Source: Anastrepha obliqua
Lineage: Eukaryota; Arthropoda; Insecta; Diptera; Tephritidae
Assembly: GCF_027943255.1 (NCBI RefSeq)
Contig: NC_072893.1
Coordinates: forward strand, 92,511,784 to 92,575,783
Reading direction: 5' to 3'
DNA length: 64,000 bases
Below are positions 13,499 through 23,205 of this stretch, piece by piece (position 1 is the first letter of the stretch; each line of letters starts with the position of its first letter). Under the pieces are notes generated by a model. The model was not told the origin of the DNA and did not search any database. It saw only the letters and a program-made list of their open reading frames with translations. The translations under genes were made by a program, and so were the position numbers.

Positions 13499-14080
13499 GA
13501 ATTAGGAACACACGTTTTTCTCATACATTTTTAGTAGCTTATACAATATCCTAATTTTAGTTTTTTTTTCAAGGGTTGGAGAAGACATTTGTACTAGCAG
13601 CACGGAATACATATTAGATACAATTAAATTTGAAATTGCGTAGACTAGCTTGAGTATCTGCGAACATAATGCCTTTCCAAAATTGGCAAGGAACGCTAAA
13701 AAGGCGAGACTTACGATGAATAAGAAAAAGTTGAAATTTTTCTTGGTTGAGAAAAATTCAATACAAAGATTATCCGGAAGGTTAGTATATATGCATCCAT
13801 ACATGATGGCTTCATCAAGTAATTTGAAGCAAATATTGAGTTATCTAAATAGCTCATTTTCATGAATTTCCTCTCATTCAAGCACAGTAAATCCGCCAAA
13901 ATGCTTAACATGCTAAGCACACGAGGATTGAGGAGATGGAGCGTCGAACATGCAGACATCATTCCAAGGATAATAGATGTATAGAACGCAGATGTAGAGC
14001 CTTCCGAAAACCGCTACTTCAGTTTTGGCGAATTTGACAATTCAGTTTGATCAGTACAGAAAATAAGGTTTGTATATCCA
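13499..14080. other. unannotated AT-rich stretch
   Basis: Overlapping short frames on both strands (for example 13502-13804 minus and 13650-13865 plus) show no family resemblance. No repeat was recognised. Confidence 0.4.
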
Positions 14081-14084
14081 AAGC

Positions 14085-14280
14085 AAAATTGTGAGAGTAA
14101 CTTTGGCTGCCACGTCATCGGGGACTCAGCAGCGGAATTCTGCCCGCTCGTTTCTCATGTACGAGTATTCACACTCACGTACCGGTTACGTCAGCAAATC
14201 AGCTGTTTCCTTTAAAATCGGTGAGAACCGGTTAACGGTCTGATGTCGGCCACACCTCTGCATTCTGTACAGCATGTTTC
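14085..14280 (-). repeat. dispersed repeat, copy B
   Basis: Inverted match to 2780-3045. Read on the minus strand it shares GGTGTGGCC, CATCAGACCGTTAACCGG, GCTGATTTGCTGACGTA, GGGCAGAATTC, GATGACGTGG and AAGTTACTCT with copy A. It lacks the middle 110 bp of copy A. Confidence 0.7.
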
Positions 14281-14976
14281 ATTCGGCTTGTTTACGTATT
14301 CTTTATTCCCAGTTCATTTTTTTATAGACAGAACAAAATTTTCCCTATTATTTATTGCTGTGCAAAAATTACGGATAGTTAGTAGATGTGCGTTCAAGAC
14401 TTACTGCTATACTTCTGGCATATCTAGTGCCGCAATTTCCTCGTTCTCGCTTACTAAATTCAAATCTTTTTCTCGATGATAACGTCCATTTTGGGAATTC
14501 CTCTACCAGCCGTATTGCAGAAAACACAAAGGAATTTCGGAAAAACGCAAATATTATATATTTTAGAAAATGTTTTTTTTATCTGATAAAATCATAAAAA
14601 AAGAAAATTACGTATTACAGACCAGACCATGTAAAGTCGGCCGCTGAGCCCGAAAATTCACATAATAATTTTTTCCTGCTGTGTTAAATCTAGTCATCAT
14701 TCGAGTAAACTGAACTACCTAGATTACAGCAAAAAAAAAAAATAAAAATAATAACAATTTTTCGCAGTACTTACTCGTAGTTGGCAGTTTTCGCTGCTAA
14801 TAATTTTATAGAAATCATTGGAATCTAGTTTATTGAAATATAAATCTTTGAATGTTTATAATATGAGTTATGTACCTACTTTACCAGTTTATTTTTGGGC
14901 GACTTTATTTTCTTATTACTATAAATACTGCTGTGGGTAGTTCAGACAAAAATTTGTGAATACAATTTCGCTTATA
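14281..14976. other. unannotated AT-rich stretch
   Basis: AT-rich, with an A run at 14730-14750. No supported feature. Confidence 0.4.
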
Positions 14977-16200
14977 CGAGGTGTGTTAAAAAAGTATTGC
15001 GAATTTTGTGTTTTTTCGAAAATTATTTATTTATCCATTAATGTCTATTTTGTCTCCTTCAAAGTAGTCCCCATGAGATATTATGCATTTGTTCCAACGT
15101 TTTTTTCAATCTTCGAAGCACTTCAAAAAATCATTTTATCTTGTTCAGCTCCTCCTTCGATGACGTCTTTATCTCGTCAATCGTAGCGTAGTGTCGTCCT
15201 TTTATGGGCCTCTTCAGTTTCGGGAACAAGAAAACGTCACAGGGGACCAGATCTAGGGAATACGGGGGCTGTGGCATCATAAGTGTGTTGTTTTTGGCCA
15301 AAAAGTCGCGCAAAAGCAACGATGTGTGAGCAGAGGCGTTATCGTGATGCAAGAGCCAATTTTTGTTCTTCCACAAATCCGGGTGTTTCTGGCGGATTGC
15401 TTTGCGCAAATTGCACATAGTTTGCAGGTAATATTCCTGATTGACCGTTTTACCCTGTGGCAAGAACTCATGATGCACAACGCCCCTGCAATCGAAGAAG
15501 ACGGTCTTGGTTCGTGCGGCAGCTTCCATTGAGATGATGGAGATTTGGTTTCCACGTCATAACCAAAAGCCCACGATTCGTCGCCAGTTATGACACTCTG
15601 GAGCAAATTTCGGTCGTCGCGGACAGAGTCCAACATCTCATTAGCAATGTTCATGCGATGCTGCTTTTGGTCGAAATTGAGCAGTTTTGGTACCAATTTT
15701 GCGGCCGTCTCATGGCACGAGTCAATCGATATGTCTAGGTCCTCAGCAACTAACGGTGATTCGACGATTAGCCAATACCATTTTCTTCACTTCATCAATT
15801 TTTTCGTCTGTTGTTGAAGTGCTCGGGCGTCCGGCACGCTTTTCGTCGTTCACATCTTCTCGGATTCTGAGAACGTTTTGTACCCCCGATACACGGTGCT
15901 TTGGTCCAAAGAAGATTCTCGGTATGACACAGTCAACACTCGGAATGCATCCGCGCACTTAATTTTTCACACAAAATTTGATACAGGTTTTTTGATCCAT
16001 CTTTTTGAATAGGTAAAAATCGAAGACGAGCCGAAACACGTGCAAGCAAAGCAGCTGTCAACAATTAACTGAACATGCAAAATGGCTTGGGAATGGAACT
16101 CGTCGGCATGAGTACCAACATATCGCCACAAAAAAATCGAAATTCAAATATACGTAACCTGCGAAAATTTAAAATTCGCGATACTTGTACAAAGTGTACA
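14977..16200 (-). mobile_element. near full-length decayed mariner (DD34D)
   Basis: A 1.2 kb element on the minus strand. The end at 14977 (CGAGGTGTGTTAAAAAAGTA, preceded by TA) pairs with a diverged copy near 16170-16200 (AAAATTCGCGATACTTGTAC). Between them lies a transposase pseudogene of almost family length. Size and order fit a complete mariner, but indels and point changes have destroyed the frame, and the 16200 end is approximate. Confidence 0.85.
15060..16000 (-). pseudogene. mariner transposase pseudogene
   Basis: Starts at an ATG near 16000 with DQKTCIKFCVKN, then a stop. Pieces in several frames follow: REDVNDEKRAGRPSTSTTDE, then LVPKLLNFDQKQHRMNIANE, VITGDESWAFGYDVETK (first catalytic aspartate), FFDCRGVVHHEFLPQGKTVN, WLLHHDNASAHT (second) and YSLDLVPCDVFLFPKLKRP (third). 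All three aspartates survive. The C-terminus continues out of frame toward 15060 with residues resembling FEGDK. At least three frame changes and a stop separate the parts, so no active protein can be made. Confidence 0.88.
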
Positions 16201-17914
16201 AAAAACCCAAAAATTTATACTAAATCACATACACATTGCAATTTTGTTAAATTTATTTACATATACATAGACATTAAGGAGAGTATTCCTTTTGCCAACT
16301 CACGATAACTTTATCTTTATAACTGTTATTTCGCATTATTTTGTATTCACTTTTGCCGTGCATATTTTTCTAAAGAGTCATGTTCAGCTGCAGCAAAGCA
16401 AACTCTCAGTTTTCTCTATAATTTCCCGTTCCCCTCATGACATTACCGAAGGATAATGATAATTGCGCGCGTTGATTCCACGGGATTTACGCGTGTTAAA
16501 TGAATTGGAATGGCACACTCCACACGGCCACGCTTCTACCACCTAATTCACAATATCTTAGTTAGTTGTTGTGAAATGAAATAGCCGTTTGCAGACTTGA
16601 ACAAGCAAAAGCATATCAATAAACGCCATAAAAGGGATAAGGGAAAACTTCTTGATAGCCAAACTTTTTATATGACTGCATTACGTTTACATGCGAAATT
16701 GCACATTAAAGTGATACAGCAATAATGGCAATACAACACATAACAGTAAACAAGTAAATGCGCCGAACAGTTTCGGCTCCTTTTATGCTTTGGTCAGTTT
16801 TGTTAAACAGATCAGGCCAAAAACCAAAAAAAAAAAAGGAAAACAAAAACCCAGTCAAATTAATTGAGTTGTCCGCATACGAAATTCCATGCCTTTCTAT
16901 GAATGCGTTTGTATGTTTTATACATACATACATACCTGCGTACAAGGCAAGATATGCAGCTCTGTATTTTATGGGTTAAATATTTGCCATGCTTGATCTT
17001 TTCGTGGTCGGCAGTTGCTCCTTTGGGACCACTCCATCTATTTACTTACTCACTCACTAACTTACCTTTACTTACATTTTACTTAACTATGGTCGTATGT
17101 ACGAGTATGTATGTGTGTGTTTAGCAGCTCCGGCAGGTGTTACTGCTACTGTTTGCGCAAACAAGCAACGAGCGCCGCCACTCAAGTGGTATCCACAAGC
17201 CAGGCAACTTTGGCATATTTATGGCCATTTGTGGAGGTATTGCATAAATCACTGACCACAGCGTTCACTGTAGCCCCGGAGCAGTGGTTGGTCAGAATCT
17301 GAGCGCTGTGTGTTGGAGTTAACTTTGTTTGGTTAATATAGATTAGTGAGGAAGTGAATGCGTTGCGCAGTGAGAATTTATGTTATGCGATAACTTGGTA
17401 AACAAATGCCACTCACTTAGAAATGTTGTCTTTGTATGCGCTTAGAAACATAGAAGTAAATTAAATGGTATATGGCTTAGAAATATATATATATATATAT
17501 GTATATATATAGTGCCTTTATTTACAATTGATAATTGGACGGCGTTAAAAATTAATAGAGCGAACTATTCCATTTCCGACAACATTTTTTTCTCCCATAT
17601 GCCTTTTGAGCTCACAAAGTTAACGCTTAAAGCAAATATAATCAAGCCCAACCAATGTTAAACACTAATCACTTGATTTATTTTCTAATATAATTATTAT
17701 TTTTTTTTTTTCATTTTGCTGATTTTTTTAAATTTATAATGGATATATGCTAAGGCACATTAAAGAGGTAACAGCAGTAGAGTTGCAATATTGTTTCTAT
17801 ATTACTATTTATATATATTTAGGCTCCTAATTGTCAAATTTTGTTTAAATTACAAGTAAACTGTCAATCTTTGTGTATAGATATTTTGTGTTCTTGCCCT
17901 ACTGCTGCTACATG
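16201..17914. other. unannotated stretch with TA/CATA microsatellites
   Basis: No gene or element recognised. Simple sequence includes CATACATACATAC near 16920 and a TA run at 17478-17510. A poly(A)-rich patch lies at 16820-16850. Confidence 0.45.
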
Positions 17915-17915
17915 T

Positions 17916-18895
17916 TTATTTATTTATTCATTTTATCATCAGTACAATTCAAATAGATTACTAATACTAAAGCATAAATATAATAAATGGTAAACAATAT
18001 AATAAATTAGTCACAATTTAAAAAGTGTATCTCCAGATTAAGTTTTGACTTGAAAGTCTCTCGAGAGTTAGAGAATACTCGTATATCTAAATTTTCTAAT
18101 ATTGGTCTTGTCAAAGTGTCTAAGTTTACGAGTCAATTGAAAAGTATTAGCTCCAGTTAGAAGTGACATTTGATATAATTCGTAGCTATGTCCCTAATAA
18201 ACATTACCTGTGACATTTTTGTGCGCATTTCTAAAGTTGGCAATGCAAACAAAAGGCATCTACTTTTACATGCAGGCAAACTACAAGGCCAACGAAGGGA
18301 ATGAATGGCATATCTAGAGAAACGTTTCAGAACCTTCTCAATTCTTAATATTCGATGTTTGAGCTAACAAGAGAAAACTACAAATTCTTCAGCTTACAAA
18401 TATCCTGGGACTCCTTTGAATAAATTATTATAAAGGTGAGCATAGATCTAGACTTGGCAATCATACCTGTAAAGTCTATATGTTTAGAAAGCAACATTTT
18501 TGATGTAAATATGACCCCCAAGTCTTTCTTTTCACACATTTTTGTGAGGGGGGTAGTGCCCAGTTTGTAATCGAAATCTATCGTAACTTTGCGTCTACTG
18601 AAGGACAAGTGCTGGAATTTACCGGCATTAAGAGATAAGGAGTTATCAGCACACCAAGCTGCCAATCTTGTTAAGTCTTCTTGAAGACTTATGCAGTCAC
18701 TTACGTCCTCTATACGATGGTAAACTTTTAGGTCATCTGCATACATCAGACAACAGGATGTCTCCAAAACGTCTGGAATGTTCTTAACAAATATTAAAAA
18801 CAATAGTGGCCCGAGATGGCTACCTTCAGGTACACCTGAGATAACTGTGATGGCATCAGATTTTATATTGTTTATACTAACGAATGGAGTTCTCT
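17916..18895 (-). mobile_element. jockey-type LINE, 5' truncated, minus strand
   Basis: Minus-strand non-LTR retrotransposon. RT starts near 18850 with ITVISGVPEGSHLGPLLF, followed by LMYADDLKVYHRIED (catalytic YADD), AAWCADNSLSLNAGKFQHL and KKDLGVIFTSKMLLSKHID. The C-terminal region continues in broken frames (RRF.NVSLDMPFIPF and related blocks). A 3' untranslated region ends in ATGAATAAATAAATAAACA on the minus strand at 17930-17912, the same AATA-type tail seen in the other jockey-type copies. The endonuclease and RT N-terminus are missing. Confidence 0.86.
18378..18860 (-). pseudogene. LINE reverse transcriptase fragment with intact YADD
   Basis: About 155 codons are open apart from the truncated start. 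RT motifs in order are GVPEGSHLGPLLF (block 4), YADDLKVY (block 5, both catalytic aspartates present), the SLSLNAGKFQHLSF block and DLGVIFTSKM. A stop at 18378-18380 ends the frame within the thumb. This is the best-preserved polymerase core among the jockey-type copies in the window. Confidence 0.85.
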
Positions 18896-19541
18896 ATATT
18901 TTGATTTCTATTTTTTTGTTTTTCTATTTTAGTCAGCCACCAATATTTGAACTCAAGATCAGCTCCCACCGCCTCCACCATTAATAACACTGGATCACAA
19001 ATTTCAACTTTTTTTCTGCACCAGAGACGCCGTTATGAAATTCTTATGTAAAATCACCGTCTGATTCCGAAAATCAAGGTTATTTTTTATTCTATGGTAA
19101 CGTTTTTGAGATATTTACGAATTACCGTTATTTCAAAAAAACAAAAAATTGGGCCCACTTAATCATATATATCTCGAAAACGGATTGAGCGATTCCAAAA
19201 CCGTTTAAAGCTTTTAAAAGGTAATAAAATTTCCTATAAACTGTGTGTAAAACACTTTTTGCTAGGCCCTGCAGATTCAAAGATAACGAACTATCATAAC
19301 GGATTTTTTAAATTTTTTTAGTAAAAATATAAAAAAATTTTTACTTTGAGAGAAAGGATCTCGAAAACTTTTTACAGTTTTCGTATATTTTTTGTTTTCA
19401 CTCTAAGCTCTGTTTTATTACAAAAAAAATGAACTTTGATTAAACAAAATCGATGAACTAATACAAAAGTTACAAGCATTCAAGTAAATATATCCATATA
19501 GTAAAACTTAAGTATCCTACAAATAATAGCATATGTACATA

Positions 19542-19798
19542 TCGCACTTGTTACGTTAAAGCGTAACAACTCAAAAAGAAAAGGAAAAGAGTAACCACTC
19601 AAAAATTTGTTATTTTAGCGCAACTACTAAACAAATAAGAATGAAACAACCGTTATATTGTTTTTAATGATATTTTCGTGCAATTACATATTTTATCCCT
19701 TGTAATACCTATATTATGAATATTTACGGAAACAGTTTTTCGTCTCTACTGAAAATGTTCAGATTTTGAGTTGTTACGCTTTAACGTAACAAGTGCGA
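19542..19798. mobile_element. MITE with perfect 34-bp-class TIRs, TA target site
   Basis: A 257 bp non-autonomous element nested in the larger transposon. Its ends (TCGCACTTGTTACGTTAAAG outward on both sides, extending through GCGTAACAACTCAAAA) are perfect inverted copies and are flanked by TA at 19540-19541 and 19799-19800. Each TIR contains a short internal palindrome, GTTACG-TTAAAG-CGTAAC. There is no coding capacity. The TA target suggests mobilisation by a Tc1/mariner-type transposase. Confidence 0.88.
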
Positions 19799-19844
19799 TA
19801 TGATTCTGTCATATGTACATGTGATTCTTAAACTATCTATTTAG

Positions 19845-21541
19845 GCGAAATACACCAATGAAGTGGAGGGAACCAACTTGCCATTCAACGGACTGCTATA
19901 TTTGTATATTACTACAAAAGTATTTGGGGTTGGAAAGTCAAGAAAAGTAACCTATGCGAGTGTATCTACAGTGTCATTACCAGAACTAAATTCAACGGAA
20001 GCTACATTGCCAGAATCAAATTTAACTTTAGTTTCGGCTCCAGTTTCATTGTCAACAGCAGTATCTGATTACGCGGCATCATGTTGTACTGAATTGCAAA
20101 CGGAAAACGAAAGAACCCCTTTGTCACAAGCACAACTCAATGATTGGATAAGGGATTTGGAATTGTCAAAAGAAAAGGCCGAACTACGCGCCTCTCGTAT
20201 GCAACAATTTAAATTTGTTTCATGCGATGTTAAGGTAACATATTATAGGACTCGTCACGAACAATTCTCCCAGTACTATACGAAGAAGGACAGTGTTTGT
20301 TATTGCAAAAACATTGCTGGTCTATTTAAACAGTTTGGTAAACCATATGATTCAAAAGAGTGGCGATTGGTTATAGATGGCAATTAATTAAGTTTAAAGG
20401 GCGTATTATTGCATATTGGCAACCAAAAGCCATCTATCCCGATCGCGCATGCAGTAAATACGAAGGAAGCATATGAGACAATGCAAAAATTGCTTAAATT
20501 AATTAAATACGAAGAACATGATTGGAAAATATGTGCCGATCTAAAAGTCGTTGGAAAGCTATGTGGTCTACAATCTGGATACACAAAATACTGTTGCTTT
20601 CTATGCAAATGGGATAGCCGAGCACGTCAAGACCACTACATCATAAAGGATTGGCCAGAACGAATCGAGTTTCAAGTTGGGGTGGATAACATAAAATACT
20701 CATACTCCGCTCCACATCAAGCTCGGCCTTATCAAAAACTTTGCCAAGGCTTTGGACAAAGAAGGCGAAGCTTTTCATTATTTGAAAACAATCTTTCCAC
20801 AGATTTCAGAAGCAAAAATAAAGGAAGGGATTTTTGTGGGGCCGCAAATAAGGAAAATAATGGCCAATACCCATTTCAAAGAACTATTGTCACCAGTGGA
20901 GGTAGCGGCGTGGGACTCTTTTGAAAAGGTCGTTACTTCTTTTTTAGGCAAACACAAAAGTCCTTCGAGCTGATAGAGAACGATTTAATCAAAAACAATG
21001 CGGAAATGGGTAAATAAAAAACACATATAAGACCGTTATATATATATATAATATATATAAGACCGTTTTCTCAGTTAACTTTAAAACTAAACAAAAAATT
21101 TGAAAGCAAATTTTTAAATTTACATGAGAATATATAGCCCTTAATCTGAATTTATTGCCCTGCTCCGAACAAACAAGAACGACCAAAATTTGTTCTGAAT
21201 TGGAAGATTAACCCAGCCTAAGAAAATTATATACTAATGTGTCACTTATGTATTTATCTAATTCCTTTTTTAATTTTCTTTCAGGAGTAAATATGTCTTT
21301 AAAAATTCATTTTCTCCACTCCCATTTAAAATTTTTCCCGCAAAACCTTGGCAACGAAAGTGACGAGCATGGCGAAAGGTTTCACCAGCAAATGAAAATG
21401 ATTGAAAGTCGATATCAAGGATTCTGGGATGTCGCTATGATGGGTGACTACTGTTGGTTTCTCATAAGAGAAACCGATCCTTATATAAATAAGCGTCAAA
21501 ACAAGACACATAACTTTTTCAATTATAAAATAAGATCATAG
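19845..21541 (+). pseudogene. transposase-like gene of the long-TIR element, with intron
   Basis: Coding core of the long-TIR transposon. Exon sequence from about 19845 includes LSQAQLNDWIRDLELSKEKA and SKEWRLVIDGN, then one stop at 20385-20387. The frame resumes with LHIGNQKPSIPIAHAV, KYEEHDWKICADLKVV and GYTKYCCFLCKWDSRARQDH, which includes a CxxC pair. One frameshift near 20715 leads to HIKLGLIKNFAKALDKEGEA and KIKEGIFVGPQIRK. A 275 bp intron with GT at 21010 and TTTCTTTCAG ending at 21284 joins EMG to VNMSLKIHFLHSHLKFFPQN, then SDEHGERFHQQM and YQGFWDVAMMGDYCWFL. The pieces match, in order, a protein family I know from many arthropod genomes. Only one stop, one frameshift and a doubtful start break it. 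Its enzymatic role is inferred from the TIR context. Confidence 0.8.
21010..21284 (+). other. predicted spliceosomal intron inside the transposon gene
   Basis: The donor GTAAATAA at 21010 and the acceptor TTTCTTTCAG ending at 21284 bracket an AT-rich 275 bp segment that has a TA microsatellite and a duplicated AAGACCGTT. Removing it joins a split glycine codon and restores the family's contiguous protein order (AEMG then VNMSLKIHF). This is inference from frame and homology; no transcript was seen. Confidence 0.7.
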
Positions 21542-22083
21542 AGTTAAGACAGAATACATACAGTACATATGCTATTATTTGTAGGATACTTAAGTTTTAC
21601 TATATGGATATATTTACTTGAATGCTTGTAACTTTTGTATTAGTTCATCGATTTTGTTTAATCAAAGTTTATTTTTTTTGTAATAAAACAGAGCTTAGAG
21701 TGAAAACAAAAAATACACGAAAAAGTAAAAAGTTTTCGAGATCCTTTCTCTCAAAGTAAAATTTTTTTTATATTTTTACTAAAAAAATTAAAAAAATCCG
21801 TTATGATAGTTCGTTATCTTTGAATCTGCAAGGCCTAGCAAAAAGTGTTTTACAGACAGTTTATAGGAAATTTTATAACCTTTTAAAAGCTTTAAACGGT
21901 TTTGGAATCGCTCAATTCGTTTTCGAGATATATATGATTAAGTGGGCCCAATTTTTTGTTTTTTTGAAATAACGGTAATTCGTAAATATCTCAAAAACGT
22001 TACCATAGAATAAAAAATAACCTTGATTTTTACATAGGAATTTCATAACGGCGTCTCTGGTGCATTTTGGCTGTAAACCAGTG

Positions 22084-22491
22084 TAATTAGTTCTCACATT
22101 TTGGGAACGGCTTGCCTCTGACTTTTTTTGCGGGGATATTTAAAAGGCAAAGTACATGTTAAAAGAGGCTAAAGTAGAATATTTAAGACGAAATACGGAG
22201 CCGTCAACCAGAAGCAATACGTGGGGCAATATCAAACGCGATGAAAAGCCAACATTTGTATCGAACAAATTTGGGGCATTTCTTTTTTTTTTGGACGAAA
22301 ATACGAAGATTAAAACACCCATGAGGTGAATAAAATTTAACATCCTAACAAGCTATTGAAAATTTTGACAACAAACTAAACATATATAGAGTTTTCTGTT
22401 GTCGAAAAACTTAAAAACTATTTGACCAATTCGATTCGAACAAACTGCGTTGTATGGGCATAGGTATTTATTATACTCAACATCTTATATA
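22084..22491. other. unannotated spacer
   Basis: Short AT-rich segment between two transposons with a T run at 22280. Nothing recognised. Confidence 0.4.
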
Positions 22492-23205
22492 CGAGGGCGG
22501 TTCAATAAGTACCTGTGTATGATGACAGAGGGGGTTCATGATGAAGGTTGGTGTTAGCATCGTGTGTTGCCATCTATCACACGACGGCGAAACAAACTTC
22601 AGACTGATTGACAGGTTATTTTGGATTTGGCAGCTATTCAAGTAAAACGTGTTTCGTGAAAGTATCATAGTATCGTTCGGTAATTCGCTTTTTGTTTTTG
22701 GATGGGAAAAAATGCGGGGAGATAAAAGGGAAGTTGGATGTTGTCTATGGGAACGCTTCGCCATCTATGACTACACTTTGATATTGGTTCAACGAATTTA
22801 AACATGGGCGAACATCCGTTTTTAATGAAGAGAAGGGGGCAAAGTAACGAGCACATAGGTGTGTCGACCAGAACGGTGATTATTATTTTATATGATAAGT
22901 TGGCGATGAAAAAATTGTCGGCCCGATGGGTGCCACGATTGCTCACGATGGACAACCAGCGGATGTGGTTGTTAACTTCGAGGGAAATTAAACGTAGCAA
23001 TTTAAGCGAAATCCGAAGATTTTTGCATCGAGTTGTCACCGTTGCTGGAACCTGGATTCATTCAAAACAATTGATTTCTCTTGGCGAATCTGCTCTAAAG
23101 AAGACGAAGACAGTCCCATAGGCCGGAAAGTTTATGGCGACGATGTTTTGGAATGCAAACGGATCCTAAATTTCATTCTGAGAGATGCACAAGAGGCCAG
23201 CTGCG
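22492..23205 (+). mobile_element. mariner (DD34D) relic, 5' half
   Basis: The left TIR CGAGGGCGGTTCAATAAGTA follows TA at 22490-22491. Downstream are out-of-frame pieces of the N-terminus (KGKLDVVYGNASPSMTTL, WFNEFKHGRTSVFNEEK). They are followed by a longer frame with KKLSARWVPRLLTMDNQR, SEIRRFLHRVVTVAGTWIHS and LGESALKKTKTVP. The first catalytic aspartate block, normally VDETWIH, reads VAGTWIH, so that aspartate is lost. Similarity ends near 23205 at AGKFMATMFW; the second half and the right TIR are absent. Confidence 0.85.

Larger units (their letters stand above)
18988..22083 (+). mobile_element. DNA transposon with ~530 bp TIRs, superfamily unnamed
   Basis: A 3.1 kb element with very long TIRs. 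The left arm at 18988-19541 and right arm at 21551-22083 are inverted copies over most of their length (for example CACCAGAGACGCCGTTATGA, TTGGGCCCACTTAATCATAT, ATTCAAAGATAACGAACTAT). The outermost bases are CACTGG on both sides. Possible target duplications are TAATAA (left) and TAATTA (right), which is not conclusive. Inside is a decayed multi-exon gene, and a 257 bp MITE has inserted at the inner edge of the left arm. I recognise the encoded protein family as a multi-copy arthropod one but cannot assign a named superfamily. Confidence 0.85.
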
